From: an uncultured Lentisphaerota bacterium
Lineage (GTDB): Bacteria; Verrucomicrobiota; Lentisphaeria; Oligosphaerales; CAITYL01
Length of the DNA stretch: 64,000 bases
Assembly (NCBI GenBank): GCA_903921725.1
Contig: CAIXRA010000068.1
Span: forward strand, 1 to 64,000
Direction: 5' to 3'
Of this stretch, positions 1-8,650 are shown piece after piece. The position numbers were made by a program, and so were the translations under genes. The notes beneath the pieces are model-generated. The model was not told the DNA's origin. It saw nothing but the letters and a program-made list of their open reading frames with translations, and did no database searches. Position 1 is the first letter of the stretch; every line of letters begins with the position of its first letter.

Positions 1-190
1 GAAAAGTGCGGTTTTGGGGATGCGTGCTCAAAAAATGGTGGTGGTTTTCGAAAACCGCCCGGCTGGCTGGAAAATCACCCGCACGCCGCTACTTTTTCAG
101 CCAAGGGACTCACCCCCAAAATACCTTTTCGAATGGGGTCTGCATAGTGGCGCCAACCCCGGGCCGGGGTGGATGGAATATGGGGCAACC

Positions 191-215
191 GCCGCCTGAA
201 GGCGGAACTGCAAAC
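191..215 (+). repeat. REP-like 25-bp element, copy A
   Basis: The element reads GCCGCCTGAAGGCGG followed by AACTGCAAAC. CCGCC and GGCGG can pair around a TGAA tetraloop. Near-identical copies lie at 37837, 37918, 40289 and 40385, with diverged copies at 17260 and 43240. It sits just past the stop of the ACT-domain gene. The rest of bases 1-262 shows no gene I can support. Confidence 0.8.
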
Positions 216-262
216 AATGGCACGCCGTTTCGCCATCTCGCCCGGCGACGCCGGCCGCGGGG

Positions 263-688
263 TCAGGCGATGGCGATGGCGGAGAAGATGTTGACGCCGG
301 CCTTCTGGAGGAGGGTTAGGGCGCGGTCGGTGTCGTTGAAGCGCATGATGAGCGCGGCGCGGCCGGTGTTCTTCTCGGCGAAGGCGTACATGTACTCGAT
401 GTTGACGGCCTGGGCATCCATGAGCTCCATCAGTTCCGCCATGCCGCCGGGGCGGTCGGGGACCTCGACGGCGAGGACGTCGGTGATGGAGCAGGTGACC
501 TGGTTGTCGCGGAGGGTGGTGCGGGCTTTTTCGGGGTCGTTGACGATGAGGCGCAGGATGCCGAAGTCGGAGCTGTCGGCCAGGGAGAGCGCAATCAGGT
601 TCACGCCGGCATCGCCGAGGAGGCGCGCGACATGGGCGAGGCGTCCGGTCTTGTTCTCGATAAAGACGGAGATCTGCTTGAGTTTCAT
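263..688 (-). CDS. Tandem ACT-domain regulatory protein
   Basis: The 141-residue protein is two ACT domains in tandem (about residues 4-70 and 72-138). The first opens with a VFIENKTGRLAHV-type strand and the second with VEVPDRPGGMAELMELM, the usual ACT pattern of a strand followed by a glycine-rich amino-acid-binding turn. There is no catalytic domain, so it probably senses an amino acid. It lies 26 bp downstream of the phenylacetate-CoA ligase gene on the same strand. That pairing is common in anaerobes that ferment aromatic amino acids, so a role in aromatic acid metabolism is inferred from context. The ligand is unknown. Confidence 0.85.
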   Translation of the reverse strand: MKLKQISVFIENKTGRLAHVARLLGDAGVNLIALSLADSSDFGILRLIVNDPEKARTTLRDNQVTCSITDVLAVEVPDRPGGMAELMELMDAQAVNIEYMYAFAEKNTGRAALIMRFNDTDRALTLLQKAGVNIFSAIAIA

Positions 689-714
689 GTCGGTTTTCCT
701 CCGGGCCGTGACCG

Positions 715-2019
715 TCAGGTTTTCTTGCGCAGATCCAGGACGCGCTTCGCCTTGCCGACGCTGCGCTCGATGGTACCGGGCTCAACGAGGGTGACTTTGG
801 CGCTGAGGCCGATGAGCTGCTTAATCTTGTCGTGGATGCAGCGCTGGAGCCCCTCCATCTTGCGGATTTCGTCGGAAAAGACTTCCGGGGTGACTTCGAT
901 GCGGACCTCGAGGTCGTCCATGGCGCCCTCGCGGGTGACGACCAGCAGGTAATGGGGCTGGGTGCCCTCGATCTCGAGCAGGATGCTTTCAATCTGCGAC
1001 GGGAAGAGGTTGACGCCGCGGATGATGAGCATGTCGTCGCTGCGGCGGCGGACCTTGTCCATGCGGCAGAGGGTGCGGCCGCAGGCGCATTTTTCGTAAT
1101 GGAGGGTGGTGATGTCGCGCGTGCGGTAGCGGATGAGGGGCAGCGCGCGCTTGGTGATCATGGTGAAGACCAGCTCGCCCTCGGTCCCCGGCGGCAGGAC
1201 CTCGCCGGTGGCGGGGTCGATGATTTCGGGATAAAAATGGTCCTCGAAGATGTGGAGTCCGGCCTTGGCGGTGCAGTCGGAGGAGACGCCGGGGCCGATG
1301 ACTTCGGAGAGGCCGTAGATGTCGTAGGCGTCGATGCCGGACTCCCGTTCGATGCGCTGGCGCATCTCCTCGGACCACGGTTCGGCGCCGAATACGCCGC
1401 GCTTCAGCTTGGTGTCGCCGATGGAGAAGCCGGCCTTCTGCGCCTCCTCGATGAGGTGGACGAAGTAGGAGGGGGTGCTGCAGATGGCGGTGGCGCCGAA
1501 GTCGCGCAGGACGAGGAGCTGTTTCTCCGTCTGCCCGCCGCTCATCGGGATGACGGTGCAGCCGAGGCGTTCCAGGCCGTAGTGCGCGCCGAGGCCGCCG
1601 GTGAAGAGGCCGTAGCCGTAGGCGTTCTGGACGACGTCGTGCGGCGTCAGGCCGATGCACTGGAAGGTGCGGCACATGACTTCGGACCAGATGTCGATGT
1701 CGTCCTTGGTATAGCCGACAACGATTGGTTTGCCGGTGGTGCCGCTGGAGGCGTGGAGGCGCACGACCTCGTTCATCTCGGTGGCGAAGAGGCCGTAGGG
1801 ATAGTGGTCGCGCAAATCGTTCTTGACCGTGAAGGGGAAGCGGTCGAGGTCGGCAAGCGTCCGCATGTCGGACGGCTTGACGCCGTGGCGCTCGAAGCTC
1901 CTGCGGTAGAACGGGACGCGCTCGCAGACGCGGGCGAGCGTCTCCTGCAGCCGTTTGAGCTGGAGCTGTTCCAGGCTTTTCCGGTCCAGAAAATCCTTTA
2001 GGTACAGTTCTTCGCGCAT
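715..2019 (-). CDS. paaK: Phenylacetate-CoA ligase (PaaK family)
   Basis: The 434-residue cytosolic enzyme has the length and layout of AMP-forming aryl-CoA ligases that activate phenylacetate or related aryl acetates with ATP and CoA. The P-loop-like AMP motif is ASSGTTGKP near residue 90. A YDIYGLSE motif follows in the adenylate-binding region, and the C-terminal part carries the mobile ligase subdomain. It is followed by the tandem ACT gene, and no paa oxygenase genes are nearby. An anaerobic role with indolepyruvate-type oxidoreductases is therefore more likely than aerobic phenylacetate breakdown. A TATAGT -10-like element sits about 34 bp upstream of the start. The exact aryl substrate cannot be read from sequence. 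Confidence 0.9.
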   Translation of the reverse strand: MREELYLKDFLDRKSLEQLQLKRLQETLARVCERVPFYRRSFERHGVKPSDMRTLADLDRFPFTVKNDLRDHYPYGLFATEMNEVVRLHASSGTTGKPIVVGYTKDDIDIWSEVMCRTFQCIGLTPHDVVQNAYGYGLFTGGLGAHYGLERLGCTVIPMSGGQTEKQLLVLRDFGATAICSTPSYFVHLIEEAQKAGFSIGDTKLKRGVFGAEPWSEEMRQRIERESGIDAYDIYGLSEVIGPGVSSDCTAKAGLHIFEDHFYPEIIDPATGEVLPPGTEGELVFTMITKRALPLIRYRTRDITTLHYEKCACGRTLCRMDKVRRRSDDMLIIRGVNLFPSQIESILLEIEGTQPHYLLVVTREGAMDDLEVRIEVTPEVFSDEIRKMEGLQRCIHDKIKQLIGLSAKVTLVEPGTIERSVGKAKRVLDLRKKT

Positions 2020-2050
2020 GGGTCCCCCGCTATTCTCGCCGTGTCCGGAA

Positions 2051-2058
2051 GTACTATA
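2051..2058 (-). promoter_or_regulatory. -10-like element TATAGTAC before paaK
   Basis: On the minus strand the sequence reads TATAGTAC, 32 bp before the paaK start. The same TATAGTA core occurs before lepA, dapL and pgk. I see no clear TTGACA -35 box. Confidence 0.4.
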
Positions 2059-2100
2059 CGCCCGGCCGGCGGAGGCGCAACGGGAATTCCCAAGCGGAAA

Positions 2101-2877
2101 TCACGAGCCCAGGAAGCCGGTGAGCGGGCTGCTGGCGTTGGCGAGCTGGCTTTCGCCGGCGGGGTCGGCGTCGAGGCCGAGCTCGGCGGCCTGCACGGCG
2201 AGGGCGAAGGCGCGGGCCATGGCAACGGGGTTCCCGGCGGAGGCGACGGCCGTGTTCACCAGGACCGCGTCCGCGCCGGCCTCGATGGCGGCGGCGGCAT
2301 GGGACGGCAGCCCGAGCCCGGCGTCCACGACCACCGGCACATGCGCCTGCTGCACGATGATGCGGAGCATGTCGCGGGTGCGGAGTCCGCGGTTGGTGCC
2401 GATGGGCGCGCCGAGCGGCATGACGGCGGCGGTTCCGGCCTCCTCCAGCCGCCGGGCCAGCACCGGATCGGCGTTGATGTACGGCAGGACGATGAAGCCG
2501 TCCTTCACCAGAATCTCGGCGGCCTTCAGCGTCTCAACGCCGTCCGGAAGCAGCCAGAGCGGGTCGGGGGTAATCTCCAGCTTGATCCAGTTGAAGCCGC
2601 CGGCCGCGCGGGAAAGCCGGGCGATGCGCACCGCCTCCTCCGCATTGCGCGCGCCGCTGGTGTTCGGCACGATGACGACCTGCTCCGGATCAAGCATGGA
2701 AATCAATCCGTCGTCGCCGGCGGGCGCGCTCAGATCCACGCGCCGCAAGGCGACCGTCACCAGTTCCGTGCCGCAGGCGCGGACGGCCTCCGCCATGACC
2801 GCGGCGGAGCTGAACTTTCCGGTTCCGATGAAGAGGCGGCTATTGAATGCACGTCCGGCGATGACCAGTTTCTTCAT
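2101..2877 (-). CDS. thiG: Thiazole synthase ThiG
   Basis: This 258-residue TIM-barrel enzyme forms the thiazole phosphate of thiamine from deoxyxylulose phosphate, dehydroglycine and the thiocarboxylate carried on ThiS. The start at ATG 2877 gives the canonical N-terminus [20 protein letters not shown]; the open frame extends further upstream but that part overlaps thiS and is not ThiG-like. Recognisable family segments include TVALRRVD, the Schiff-base lysine region NWIKLEI, and GAPIGTN near the phosphate site. It follows thiS on the same strand by about 90 bp, and both lie downstream of a TPP riboswitch, so expression should fall when thiamine pyrophosphate is plentiful. Confidence 0.95.
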   Translation of the reverse strand: MKKLVIAGRAFNSRLFIGTGKFSSAAVMAEAVRACGTELVTVALRRVDLSAPAGDDGLISMLDPEQVVIVPNTSGARNAEEAVRIARLSRAAGGFNWIKLEITPDPLWLLPDGVETLKAAEILVKDGFIVLPYINADPVLARRLEEAGTAAVMPLGAPIGTNRGLRTRDMLRIIVQQAHVPVVVDAGLGLPSHAAAAIEAGADAVLVNTAVASAGNPVAMARAFALAVQAAELGLDADPAGESQLANASSPLTGFLGS

Positions 2878-2968
2878 GGAACAATTCCTTTTTAAACGCA
2901 AACCACAAACTTGCACGGCAGGAAAACGGAAACCCGGCTTCAGGAGGCGTGTTCCGGGTGGGTGCCGC

Positions 2969-3196
2969 TCAGCCGCCGCCGACAAAATGCACGATTTCGA
3001 GCCGGGCACCGGCCGGCACCGGACATTCCGCCTGGCGGGAACGGGGGACGATTCCGCCGTCCATCTCAACCGCGACGTGCCCGGGGGTCAACCCCAGGCG
3101 CAGGAGGAGACCGCTGACGGTCAGGCCGCCGGGGACCGTGCGCGGTTCGCCGTTGACCTGGATTTGAATTCCACCCTGTCCGCCGCTTGTCGTCAT
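2969..3196 (-). CDS. thiS: Sulfur carrier protein ThiS
   Basis: This is a 75-residue ubiquitin-fold sulfur carrier. The start at ATG 3196 is preferred; a TTG 15 bp upstream falls against the terminator hairpin. The protein shows the beta-grasp pattern [16 protein letters not shown] and [13 protein letters not shown], and ends FVGGG, providing the glycine tail that is adenylated and thiocarboxylated. It is the first gene after the TPP riboswitch and precedes thiG. No thiF or thiH is visible in this window, so activation of the tail must be encoded elsewhere. Confidence 0.92.
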   Translation of the reverse strand: MTTSGGQGGIQIQVNGEPRTVPGGLTVSGLLLRLGLTPGHVAVEMDGGIVPRSRQAECPVPAGARLEIVHFVGGG

Positions 3197-3209
3197 GTTC
3201 GGCTCCAAC

Positions 3210-3242
3210 AAAAAACGCCCGCCCGCAAAGCGGGGAGGCGTT
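3210..3242 (-). terminator. Intrinsic terminator of the TPP riboswitch (attenuator)
   Basis: On the minus strand AACGCCTCCCCGC and GCGGGCGGGCGTT can pair at 12 of 13 positions around a TTT loop, followed directly by a run of T. It lies between the TPP aptamer and the thiS start. This is the arrangement of a transcription-attenuating riboswitch that stops RNA polymerase when TPP is bound. Confidence 0.85.
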
Positions 3243-3249
3243 TCCGTCG

Positions 3250-3346
3250 GTCTCCCTTCGCAGGCATTACCCTGGACCAGGTTCTACGGGTCGGGCCGCA
3301 TGCGGCGGCCCCTCTCAGCCCGGCGTTCGTCCAGGCTCCCCGGTAC
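3250..3346 (-). promoter_or_regulatory. TPP riboswitch (THI-box aptamer)
   Basis: The minus strand carries the conserved THI-box blocks in order: GGGGAGCC, then GGGCTGAGAGG, then GACCCGTAGAACCTGG, then GGGTAATGCCTGCGAAGGGA. These match the two ligand-binding arms of the thiamine pyrophosphate aptamer. It controls thiS and thiG downstream, through the hairpin at 3210-3242. Confidence 0.95.
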
Positions 3347-3508
3347 TTGATTTTCACAAATGAAAACGTAGCGCGTCCGCCCCGGAATGCCAGCGTCCAT
3401 GAACACGCGAGGCAAAAGTTTTCCCTTGAAAATATTGCATCTTTTGCGCCACGGGCTAAACTTCAGTCCAATCCCAGTTCCTCAGTTTTAAGAAAAAGGG
3501 TTTCCGTT

Positions 3509-4660
3509 ATGATTGACGTCTCATGCCCAAAATGCAAAACCTCGTTCCAAGTGGGCGATGAATTCCTTGGCCTGACCGTCCAGTGCGGCTCCTGCAGCGG
3601 TGACTTTACCGTTTCCGCCGCCGGTGCCACAGCGCCTGCGGATCCGCAGATGATGGACATCGTGTGCCCGGGGTGCCAGACCCGGCATCAGATTCCCGTC
3701 GAGGCGCGCGGCGCGGAGGCGGAGTGCATGATCTGCCAGATTCTGTTCCGCATCCCGGACAGCGGCAGTCAGGGAGTCGCCGTTGAATCACCGGGCGCCG
3801 CTCCGGCACCGGCCGCCTCGCCGTTCCCATCACCGGCACCGGCCGCCTCGCCGTTCCCATCACCGGCACCAGCCGCCTCGCCGTTCCCATCACCGGCACC
3901 AGCCGCCTCGCCGTTCCCATCACCGATGGCCGCGGCGGCTCCCAAGCCGTCCTTTCCCGGACAGGCCAACGCGTCCGGCATCGTGCCGGGGACGCCGGGC
4001 GGCATTGACTACAAAAACACCTCCACCATCCGCCTTACCCGTTCCAGTCTTTTCTCGGGAGGGACGGCGGGCAAGCCCCCGACGCCGTTCGGCAGCGGCC
4101 TGATTCCGGCGCTTCCGCCCTCCGGTTCCGCGGCACCCAAACCCACCGCCCCGGCATCGCGGCCCCCGGTGCCCACCCCAGTGCCGCCAGCGACGCCCGC
4201 ACCAGTCACGCCTCCCCCACCCGCGCCGGCCCCCGCCACCCCGGCCGGCAAACGCGGCGGCGCGGCCGCCCGTCCGGAAACGGGCAAGATTCCGGCCATG
4301 AAACAGGCAGGAAAGGGCGCATCCCCGCTGTTGCTGGGCAAGGCAATGGCGGCCGGCGTGCCCATGGAATCCGGTGAGACGCTTGTGGCGGTGAAGGAGC
4401 TTTCCGGCAATTCCGAACTGCCGTGGATGAATCTGATGCTGGCGCTGGCACCCGTCCTGATGATTCCGGTCTTTGTGGTGCTGGCACCCTCCATCGGCAC
4501 GGGGCTGAGCGCGGGAATCGGCACCATCGTCGGCCTGGCCTGCTGGCTGGGCATCATCTACCGCCACATGACAGCCCCCCACGGCAAGATCTGCATGGTT
4601 GTGACCGACAAGCGCTCGGTCCTGGCCGCCCCCGACTCCAAGCAGGAAACCCGCTTCTGA
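3509..4660 (+). CDS. Zinc-ribbon, proline-rich membrane protein of unknown function
   Basis: I do not recognise a named family. The start at ATG 3509 gives a 383-residue protein. It begins with two CxxC zinc-ribbon-like segments: CPKCKTSF followed by CGSC, and CPGCQTRH followed by CMIC. Next comes a low-complexity Pro/Ala linker containing four exact 10-residue repeats (PAPAASPFPS), a second proline-rich stretch, and a C-terminal part with two hydrophobic segments around residues 305-355. The layout suggests a cytosolic metal-binding head tethered to the inner membrane by a flexible linker. Function is unknown; the neighbours (thiS, prs) give no clue. Confidence 0.75.
   Translation: MIDVSCPKCKTSFQVGDEFLGLTVQCGSCSGDFTVSAAGATAPADPQMMDIVCPGCQTRHQIPVEARGAEAECMICQILFRIPDSGSQGVAVESPGAAPAPAASPFPSPAPAASPFPSPAPAASPFPSPAPAASPFPSPMAAAAPKPSFPGQANASGIVPGTPGGIDYKNTSTIRLTRSSLFSGGTAGKPPTPFGSGLIPALPPSGSAAPKPTAPASRPPVPTPVPPATPAPVTPPPPAPAPATPAGKRGGAAARPETGKIPAMKQAGKGASPLLLGKAMAAGVPMESGETLVAVKELSGNSELPWMNLMLALAPVLMIPVFVVLAPSIGTGLSAGIGTIVGLACWLGIIYRHMTAPHGKICMVVTDKRSVLAAPDSKQETRF
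3803..3922 (+). repeat. Four exact or near-exact 30-bp tandem repeats inside a gene
   Basis: Units start at 3803, 3833, 3863 and 3893. They differ only at a G/A position (ccggcaccGg versus ccggcaccAg). Being a multiple of three, each adds ten residues to the proline-rich linker, so copy number can change without breaking the frame. There are no spacers, so this is not a CRISPR array. Confidence 0.9.
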
Positions 4661-4928
4661 CCGGGGCCGGACGACTGGACACGGCCGATTGGCGGTGTAT
4701 GTTAGGGGCTTCTGTGTTTGGCGCGCCATGCGTCCCGTATCGCTCGTCCACGGTTGAAAAACCGGCGGCGGGCACGGACCATAAACATCAGGCTTTTTCC
4801 GGCTTCCGGCCGGAACCGGGATGAAAGAAAGCCGCGCGGCATGCGTGGCCGCCCGGCACCCGCCTCTGTTTGTGGACCGACGGTTCCGTGGCGCACGGCA
4901 ACGGTGTCCGTGAGGTTCTGCAGGCATC

Positions 4929-5867
4929 ATGGCAAACTTGCATCTATTTTCAGGTTCGGCGAATCCGGAACTGGCCCGAAAAATGGCCGGTGTTCTGGAG
5001 CTGCCGCTGGGTGAGGTCGAGATCCGCCGCTTTCCGGAGGGCGAGATCTTCGTCAAGTATACCCAGAACATCCGGGGTGGCGACGTGTACATCGTCCAGC
5101 CGACCTGCTCCCCGCCGAACGACACGCTGATGGAACTGCTGATCATGCTCGACGCGGCCAGGCGCGCCTCGGCGAAGCGGATCACGGTCGTCCTCCCCTT
5201 CTACGGCTATGCGCGGCAGGACCGCAAGGACCAGCCCCGGGTTCCGATCACGGCCAAACTGGTGGCCAACCTGCTGGTGACGGCCGGAGCGACCCGCATC
5301 CTGGCGCTGGACCTGCACTCGGAGCAGATCCAGGGCTTCTTCGACGTTCCGGTGGATCATCTGAACGCGCACCCCGTCTTCATCAAGTATCTCCGCCGCA
5401 AGCTGCAGAAGGACTCGGTGGTCGTGGCCCCGGATTCCGGCAGCGTGAAGATGGCGCACCGCTACTCGGACATGCTGGGCATGGGGCTGGCGGTGGTCGC
5501 CAAGCGCCGCATCAGTGCGGACAAGGTGGCCTCCTCGCACCTGGTCGGCGACGTCGACGGCCGCGACTGCGTGCTGGTGGACGACCTGACGACGACGGGC
5601 GGCACGCTGATCGCCGCGGCGGAGATTCTCAAGAAGGCCGGCGCGCGGCGCGTGTTCGCGGCCATCTCGCACTACTGCATGACACGGGCGGGGCACGAGC
5701 GAATCCAACAGAGCTGCCTGCACGAGGTGGTGACGACGGACAGCATCCCGATGCCCGCCGACTGGGTGCCGGGCAAGACGAAAATTCTCTCGGTGGCGGA
5801 GTTGCTGGCGGAGGCGGTGAGCCGGATCAACGGCGACAAGTCCGTATCCTCCCTCCTGCGGCCATGA
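4929..5867 (+). CDS. prs: Ribose-phosphate pyrophosphokinase
   Basis: This enzyme makes PRPP from ribose 5-phosphate and ATP for nucleotide, histidine, tryptophan and NAD synthesis. The 312-residue length is typical. Visible signatures are the flexible-loop segment FYGYARQDRKDQ near residue 95, the metal-binding segment ALDLHSEQIQGFF, and the PRPP-binding loop VLVDDLTTTGGTL near residue 220. The start MANLHLFSGSANPELA is the usual N-terminus. It heads a co-oriented group with rplY and pth, an order seen in many bacteria. The 268 bp before it hold no gene I can support. Confidence 0.96.
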   Translation: MANLHLFSGSANPELARKMAGVLELPLGEVEIRRFPEGEIFVKYTQNIRGGDVYIVQPTCSPPNDTLMELLIMLDAARRASAKRITVVLPFYGYARQDRKDQPRVPITAKLVANLLVTAGATRILALDLHSEQIQGFFDVPVDHLNAHPVFIKYLRRKLQKDSVVVAPDSGSVKMAHRYSDMLGMGLAVVAKRRISADKVASSHLVGDVDGRDCVLVDDLTTTGGTLIAAAEILKKAGARRVFAAISHYCMTRAGHERIQQSCLHEVVTTDSIPMPADWVPGKTKILSVAELLAEAVSRINGDKSVSSLLRP

Positions 5868-5943
5868 TGATGGAAGACGACAAGGCAAGGGAATCTGAAG
5901 TTTTTGGTTTCGAGAGTGTTCCAACGGAAAGGATAGAAAACGG

Positions 5944-6642
5944 ATGAGCAAGGACGCAGTAATTCAAGTTGTGCCGCGGACGGCCACAGGCAACGGCCCG
6001 GCGCGCCGCGCCCGCCGCGCGGGCCAGGTTCCGGCAGTGGTGTACGGTCATGGCAAGCCGGGGCTCCCGGTGATGGTGGACGCGAAGGCGGTGACCGCCG
6101 TGATTCATCACGCAGGCCTGATCCAGCTCGAAATTGCGGGCGACCGCAAGATTTCGGGCATCGTGAAGGACGTTCAACGCAACATCCTGAGCGGCAAAGT
6201 GCAGCATGTGGACTTCCAGGAAGTCCGTCCGGATGAGGTCATCATCGTCTCCGTCACCATCGAAGCCGTCGGCACGCCGGCGGGCGCGATTCAGGGCGGC
6301 CAGTTGGAGCAGAACATGCGCAACCTGGAGATCAAAATCCAGGCACAGCACATCTTCGAAATCCTCCAGGTGGACGTCTCCAAGATGGAGCTGAACGACG
6401 TGATGCACGTCAACCAGCTCGCACTGCCGGAAGGTGCCGTGGCGATGGGCGACCAGAAGTTCGCCGTCTTCCACGTCCGCCTGCCGAAGCAGGAAGAGGT
6501 GAAGGTCGTGGAGGGTGCCGAAGGTGCCGGCGGCGAGCCGGAAGTCATCGCCAAGGGCAAGAAGGAGGAGGGCGCCGAGGGTGCCGCCGCCAAGCCCGGC
6601 GAGAAGGCCGCCGCTCCGAAGGCCGAGGAAAAGAAGAAATAA
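5944..6642 (+). CDS. rplY: 50S ribosomal protein L25 (CTC form)
   Basis: This 5S rRNA-binding protein is the long CTC/TL5 type. The N-terminal L25 domain has the motif RRAGQVPAVVYGHGKPG. A second beta-rich TL5 domain runs to about residue 185, and a charged Ala/Glu/Lys tail follows (about residues 186-232). The total of 232 residues is slightly long because of that tail. It follows prs by 76 bp and precedes pth, the classical order. The start at 5944 has GGAAAGGATAG upstream. Confidence 0.95.
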   Translation: MSKDAVIQVVPRTATGNGPARRARRAGQVPAVVYGHGKPGLPVMVDAKAVTAVIHHAGLIQLEIAGDRKISGIVKDVQRNILSGKVQHVDFQEVRPDEVIIVSVTIEAVGTPAGAIQGGQLEQNMRNLEIKIQAQHIFEILQVDVSKMELNDVMHVNQLALPEGAVAMGDQKFAVFHVRLPKQEEVKVVEGAEGAGGEPEVIAKGKKEEGAEGAAAKPGEKAAAPKAEEKKK

Positions 6643-6772
6643 GGCATGGCCGGCAGCGTGCGGCCATGCCGCGGCTGGGGCCGGGGGAGACGGCGGAGGC
6701 GCGGTTCAAGGCCGCGGCCTGATGCTGAAACTTCCACCCTTGACCGCACGGGCCGCATGACCGGGAGAACCG

Positions 6773-7411
6773 ATGGGCGCAGCAGCAGACAACCTTCAGC
6801 CGAAAGTGATTGTCGGACTCGGCAATCCGGGCGAGGAATATGCCGGCACGAGGCACAACGCGGGGTTCCTGGTCCTGGACCGGATACTGGAGAAACTGAA
6901 CAAGCCGAGCCGGCGTGAACACCGGTACGACAGCGAAATCATCCGGGTTTCATTCGGCGGCAGGCAGTTGATTTTGGTGAAACCGCTGACGTTCATGAAC
7001 CTGTCCGGCACGGCGGTCGCCAAGGGGCGCGCCGCGTGGGATGTGGTTCCGGAGGAGATCCTGGTGGTGTACGACTGCCTGGACCTCCCCGCAGGAAAGA
7101 TCCGGTTGCGGGAGGACGGCGGAAGCGGCGGCCACCGTGGCATGGAGTCGATGATCCAGGAACTGGGCAGCCAGAAATTCCCCCGCCTCCGGGTGGGGAT
7201 CGGGCGCCAGGACGGGAAGCCGGTGGTGGATTATGTGTTGTCGGGCTGGTCCGAAGAGGAGCAGCCGTACATGGAGCAGGCCGTGGACGCGGCCGCCGAC
7301 GCCGTTCTCCTGGCCGTGAGGTCGGGAATGGCGGCGGCAATGAACCGATACAATGGATGGAGCGCGAAGGTCGCGGACTCCGACAAACCAGCAGGAGAAA
7401 AGAAACCGTGA
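6773..7411 (+). CDS. pth: Peptidyl-tRNA hydrolase
   Basis: This enzyme releases peptides from prematurely dropped peptidyl-tRNA. The protein is 212 residues, with the family signatures VGLGNPGEEYAGTRHNAGF (catalytic histidine in TRHN) near residue 15, KPLTFMNLSG, and DDLDLPAGKIRLR-like and GGSGGHRG segments. Its TGA stop overlaps the GTG start of rpsF by 4 bp, so the two are probably translationally coupled. Confidence 0.95.
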   Translation: MGAAADNLQPKVIVGLGNPGEEYAGTRHNAGFLVLDRILEKLNKPSRREHRYDSEIIRVSFGGRQLILVKPLTFMNLSGTAVAKGRAAWDVVPEEILVVYDCLDLPAGKIRLREDGGSGGHRGMESMIQELGSQKFPRLRVGIGRQDGKPVVDYVLSGWSEEEQPYMEQAVDAAADAVLLAVRSGMAAAMNRYNGWSAKVADSDKPAGEKKP

Positions 7412-7740
7412 GAACCTACGATGTGGTTTTCATCCTCGACGAGAAAAAAGTTGAGGACGCCGGCGAGAAATTCGCCACTGACGTAATCGCACAGGTGAAG
7501 ACACTGGGCGGCGAAGTCAAGGAGAAGATTGCCATGGGCCGACGCCAGTTCGCCCGCGCAATCGGCAAGAACAACTCCGGCATTTACTTGGAATTCGTGA
7601 CCACCCTGGATCCGTCCAAGGTCGCCGCGCTCCAGGAAAAATACCGCCTGAACGCGACAGTGCTGCGCATGGCGTGCTTCGACTACGTCGCGCCCGATCC
7701 CCGCGGCAAAGCGGCCGCCGCCGCGCCTGCAATGATGTAA
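7408..7740 (+). CDS. rpsF: 30S ribosomal protein S6
   Basis: S6 is a primary rRNA-binding protein of the small subunit platform and partners with S18, encoded just downstream. The GTG at 7408 is chosen because it gives the canonical N-terminus RTYDVVFILDEK, and the GTGA junction with pth is a standard coupling arrangement. The 110-residue protein ends with an Ala/Met-rich tail. A shorter spacing of 40 bp leads to ssb. The order rpsF-ssb-rpsR-rplI is widely conserved. Confidence 0.94.
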   Translation: MRTYDVVFILDEKKVEDAGEKFATDVIAQVKTLGGEVKEKIAMGRRQFARAIGKNNSGIYLEFVTTLDPSKVAALQEKYRLNATVLRMACFDYVAPDPRGKAAAAAPAMM

Positions 7741-7780
7741 GGGTGCGTCTCCCGGCACGCCGGGCGGAAAGGAGCAAACC

Positions 7781-8323
7781 ATGGCTTCGTTCAACAGAGT
7801 CATCCTGATGGGCAACCTGACCCGCGACCCGGAGGTGCGTTTCACCACCGGCGGCACGGCGATCTGCGCCTTCGGCATGGCGATGAACCGGCGCTACACG
7901 ACCGCGCAGGGGGAAGAGCGCGAGGAAGTCTGTTTCGTGGACGTGGAGGTGCTCGGGCGCCAGGCGGAGTCCTGCGGGAACTACCTGCGCAAAGGCGCCC
8001 CGGCGTTCGTCGAAGGCTCCCTGCGCTACGACCAGTGGAACGACAAGACGACCGGCCAGAAGCGCAGCCGCCTGCTGGTGCGCGCCGACCGCGTCCAGTT
8101 CCTGAACGCGCCGGCCCGCGGGGGTGCCGGTTTCGGCGGGGACGAGGATGGCGCGCCCGCGGCGTCCGCCCCCGCCCCCGGCGGAGCCCCCCAGGGCGGC
8201 TACGCGCCCCGCGCCCCGCGCCCCCCGTCGGCCCAGCAGCAGCCGGTGCGGGAAACCGCGCCGCCGCCGATGCCCGAGACGGAGGCCGAGCCGCCTCCGC
8301 CCGTGGACGACATCCCGTTTTGA
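7781..8323 (+). CDS. ssb: Single-stranded DNA-binding protein
   Basis: The N-terminal OB fold (residues 1-110) opens MASFNRVILMGNLTRDPEVRFT-like and includes the conserved RRYTTAQGEEREEVCFVDVE segment. A disordered Gly/Pro-rich linker follows. The tail ends DDIPF, the acidic tip that recruits repair and replication partners. The 180-residue length is typical. A good AAGGAG ribosome site precedes the start. It sits inside the rpsF-rpsR-rplI cluster, as in many bacteria. Confidence 0.96.
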   Translation: MASFNRVILMGNLTRDPEVRFTTGGTAICAFGMAMNRRYTTAQGEEREEVCFVDVEVLGRQAESCGNYLRKGAPAFVEGSLRYDQWNDKTTGQKRSRLLVRADRVQFLNAPARGGAGFGGDEDGAPAASAPAPGGAPQGGYAPRAPRPPSAQQQPVRETAPPPMPETEAEPPPPVDDIPF

Positions 8324-8385
8324 AGAAGGCTGAAGGCCCCGCTGATTTGATTCAACAGGAAATCCGTTAGAAGAAGGAGAGAGAC

Positions 8386-8616
8386 ATGCGTCCCACCATC
8401 AAGAAGCGCCGGAAGAAAGTCTTGCGCGTCAAGATCTGCCGGCTGTGCGAGAACCACGTGAAGTCCGTCGACTTCAAGGATGTGGAGCTCCTGCGCCGTT
8501 ACCAGACCGAACAGGGGCGCATCCTGCCCCGCCGGATCACGGGCACCTGCTACACCCACCAGAAAATGCTGGCGCAGGCCGTCAAACGCGCCCGCCAACT
8601 GGCGCTGGTTCCGTAA
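8386..8616 (+). CDS. rpsR: 30S ribosomal protein S18
   Basis: This 76-residue S18 pairs with S6 on the small subunit. The typical motif YTDFKDVELLRRY appears here as SVDFKDVELLRRYQTEQGRILPRRITG. The N-terminus contains a CRLCENH segment, a cysteine pair of the zinc-binding kind. AAGAAGGAGAG precedes the ATG. It is in the rpsF-ssb-rpsR-rplI cluster. Confidence 0.96.
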   Translation: MRPTIKKRRKKVLRVKICRLCENHVKSVDFKDVELLRRYQTEQGRILPRRITGTCYTHQKMLAQAVKRARQLALVP

Positions 8617-8650
8617 CGACACCGGAAACCGGGCATAAGGAGGCTTTATC

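Noticed and set aside
3803..3922. Tandem 30-bp repeats as a CRISPR array
   Set aside because: Units are contiguous with no spacers, lie in frame in a coding gene, and no cas gene is nearby.
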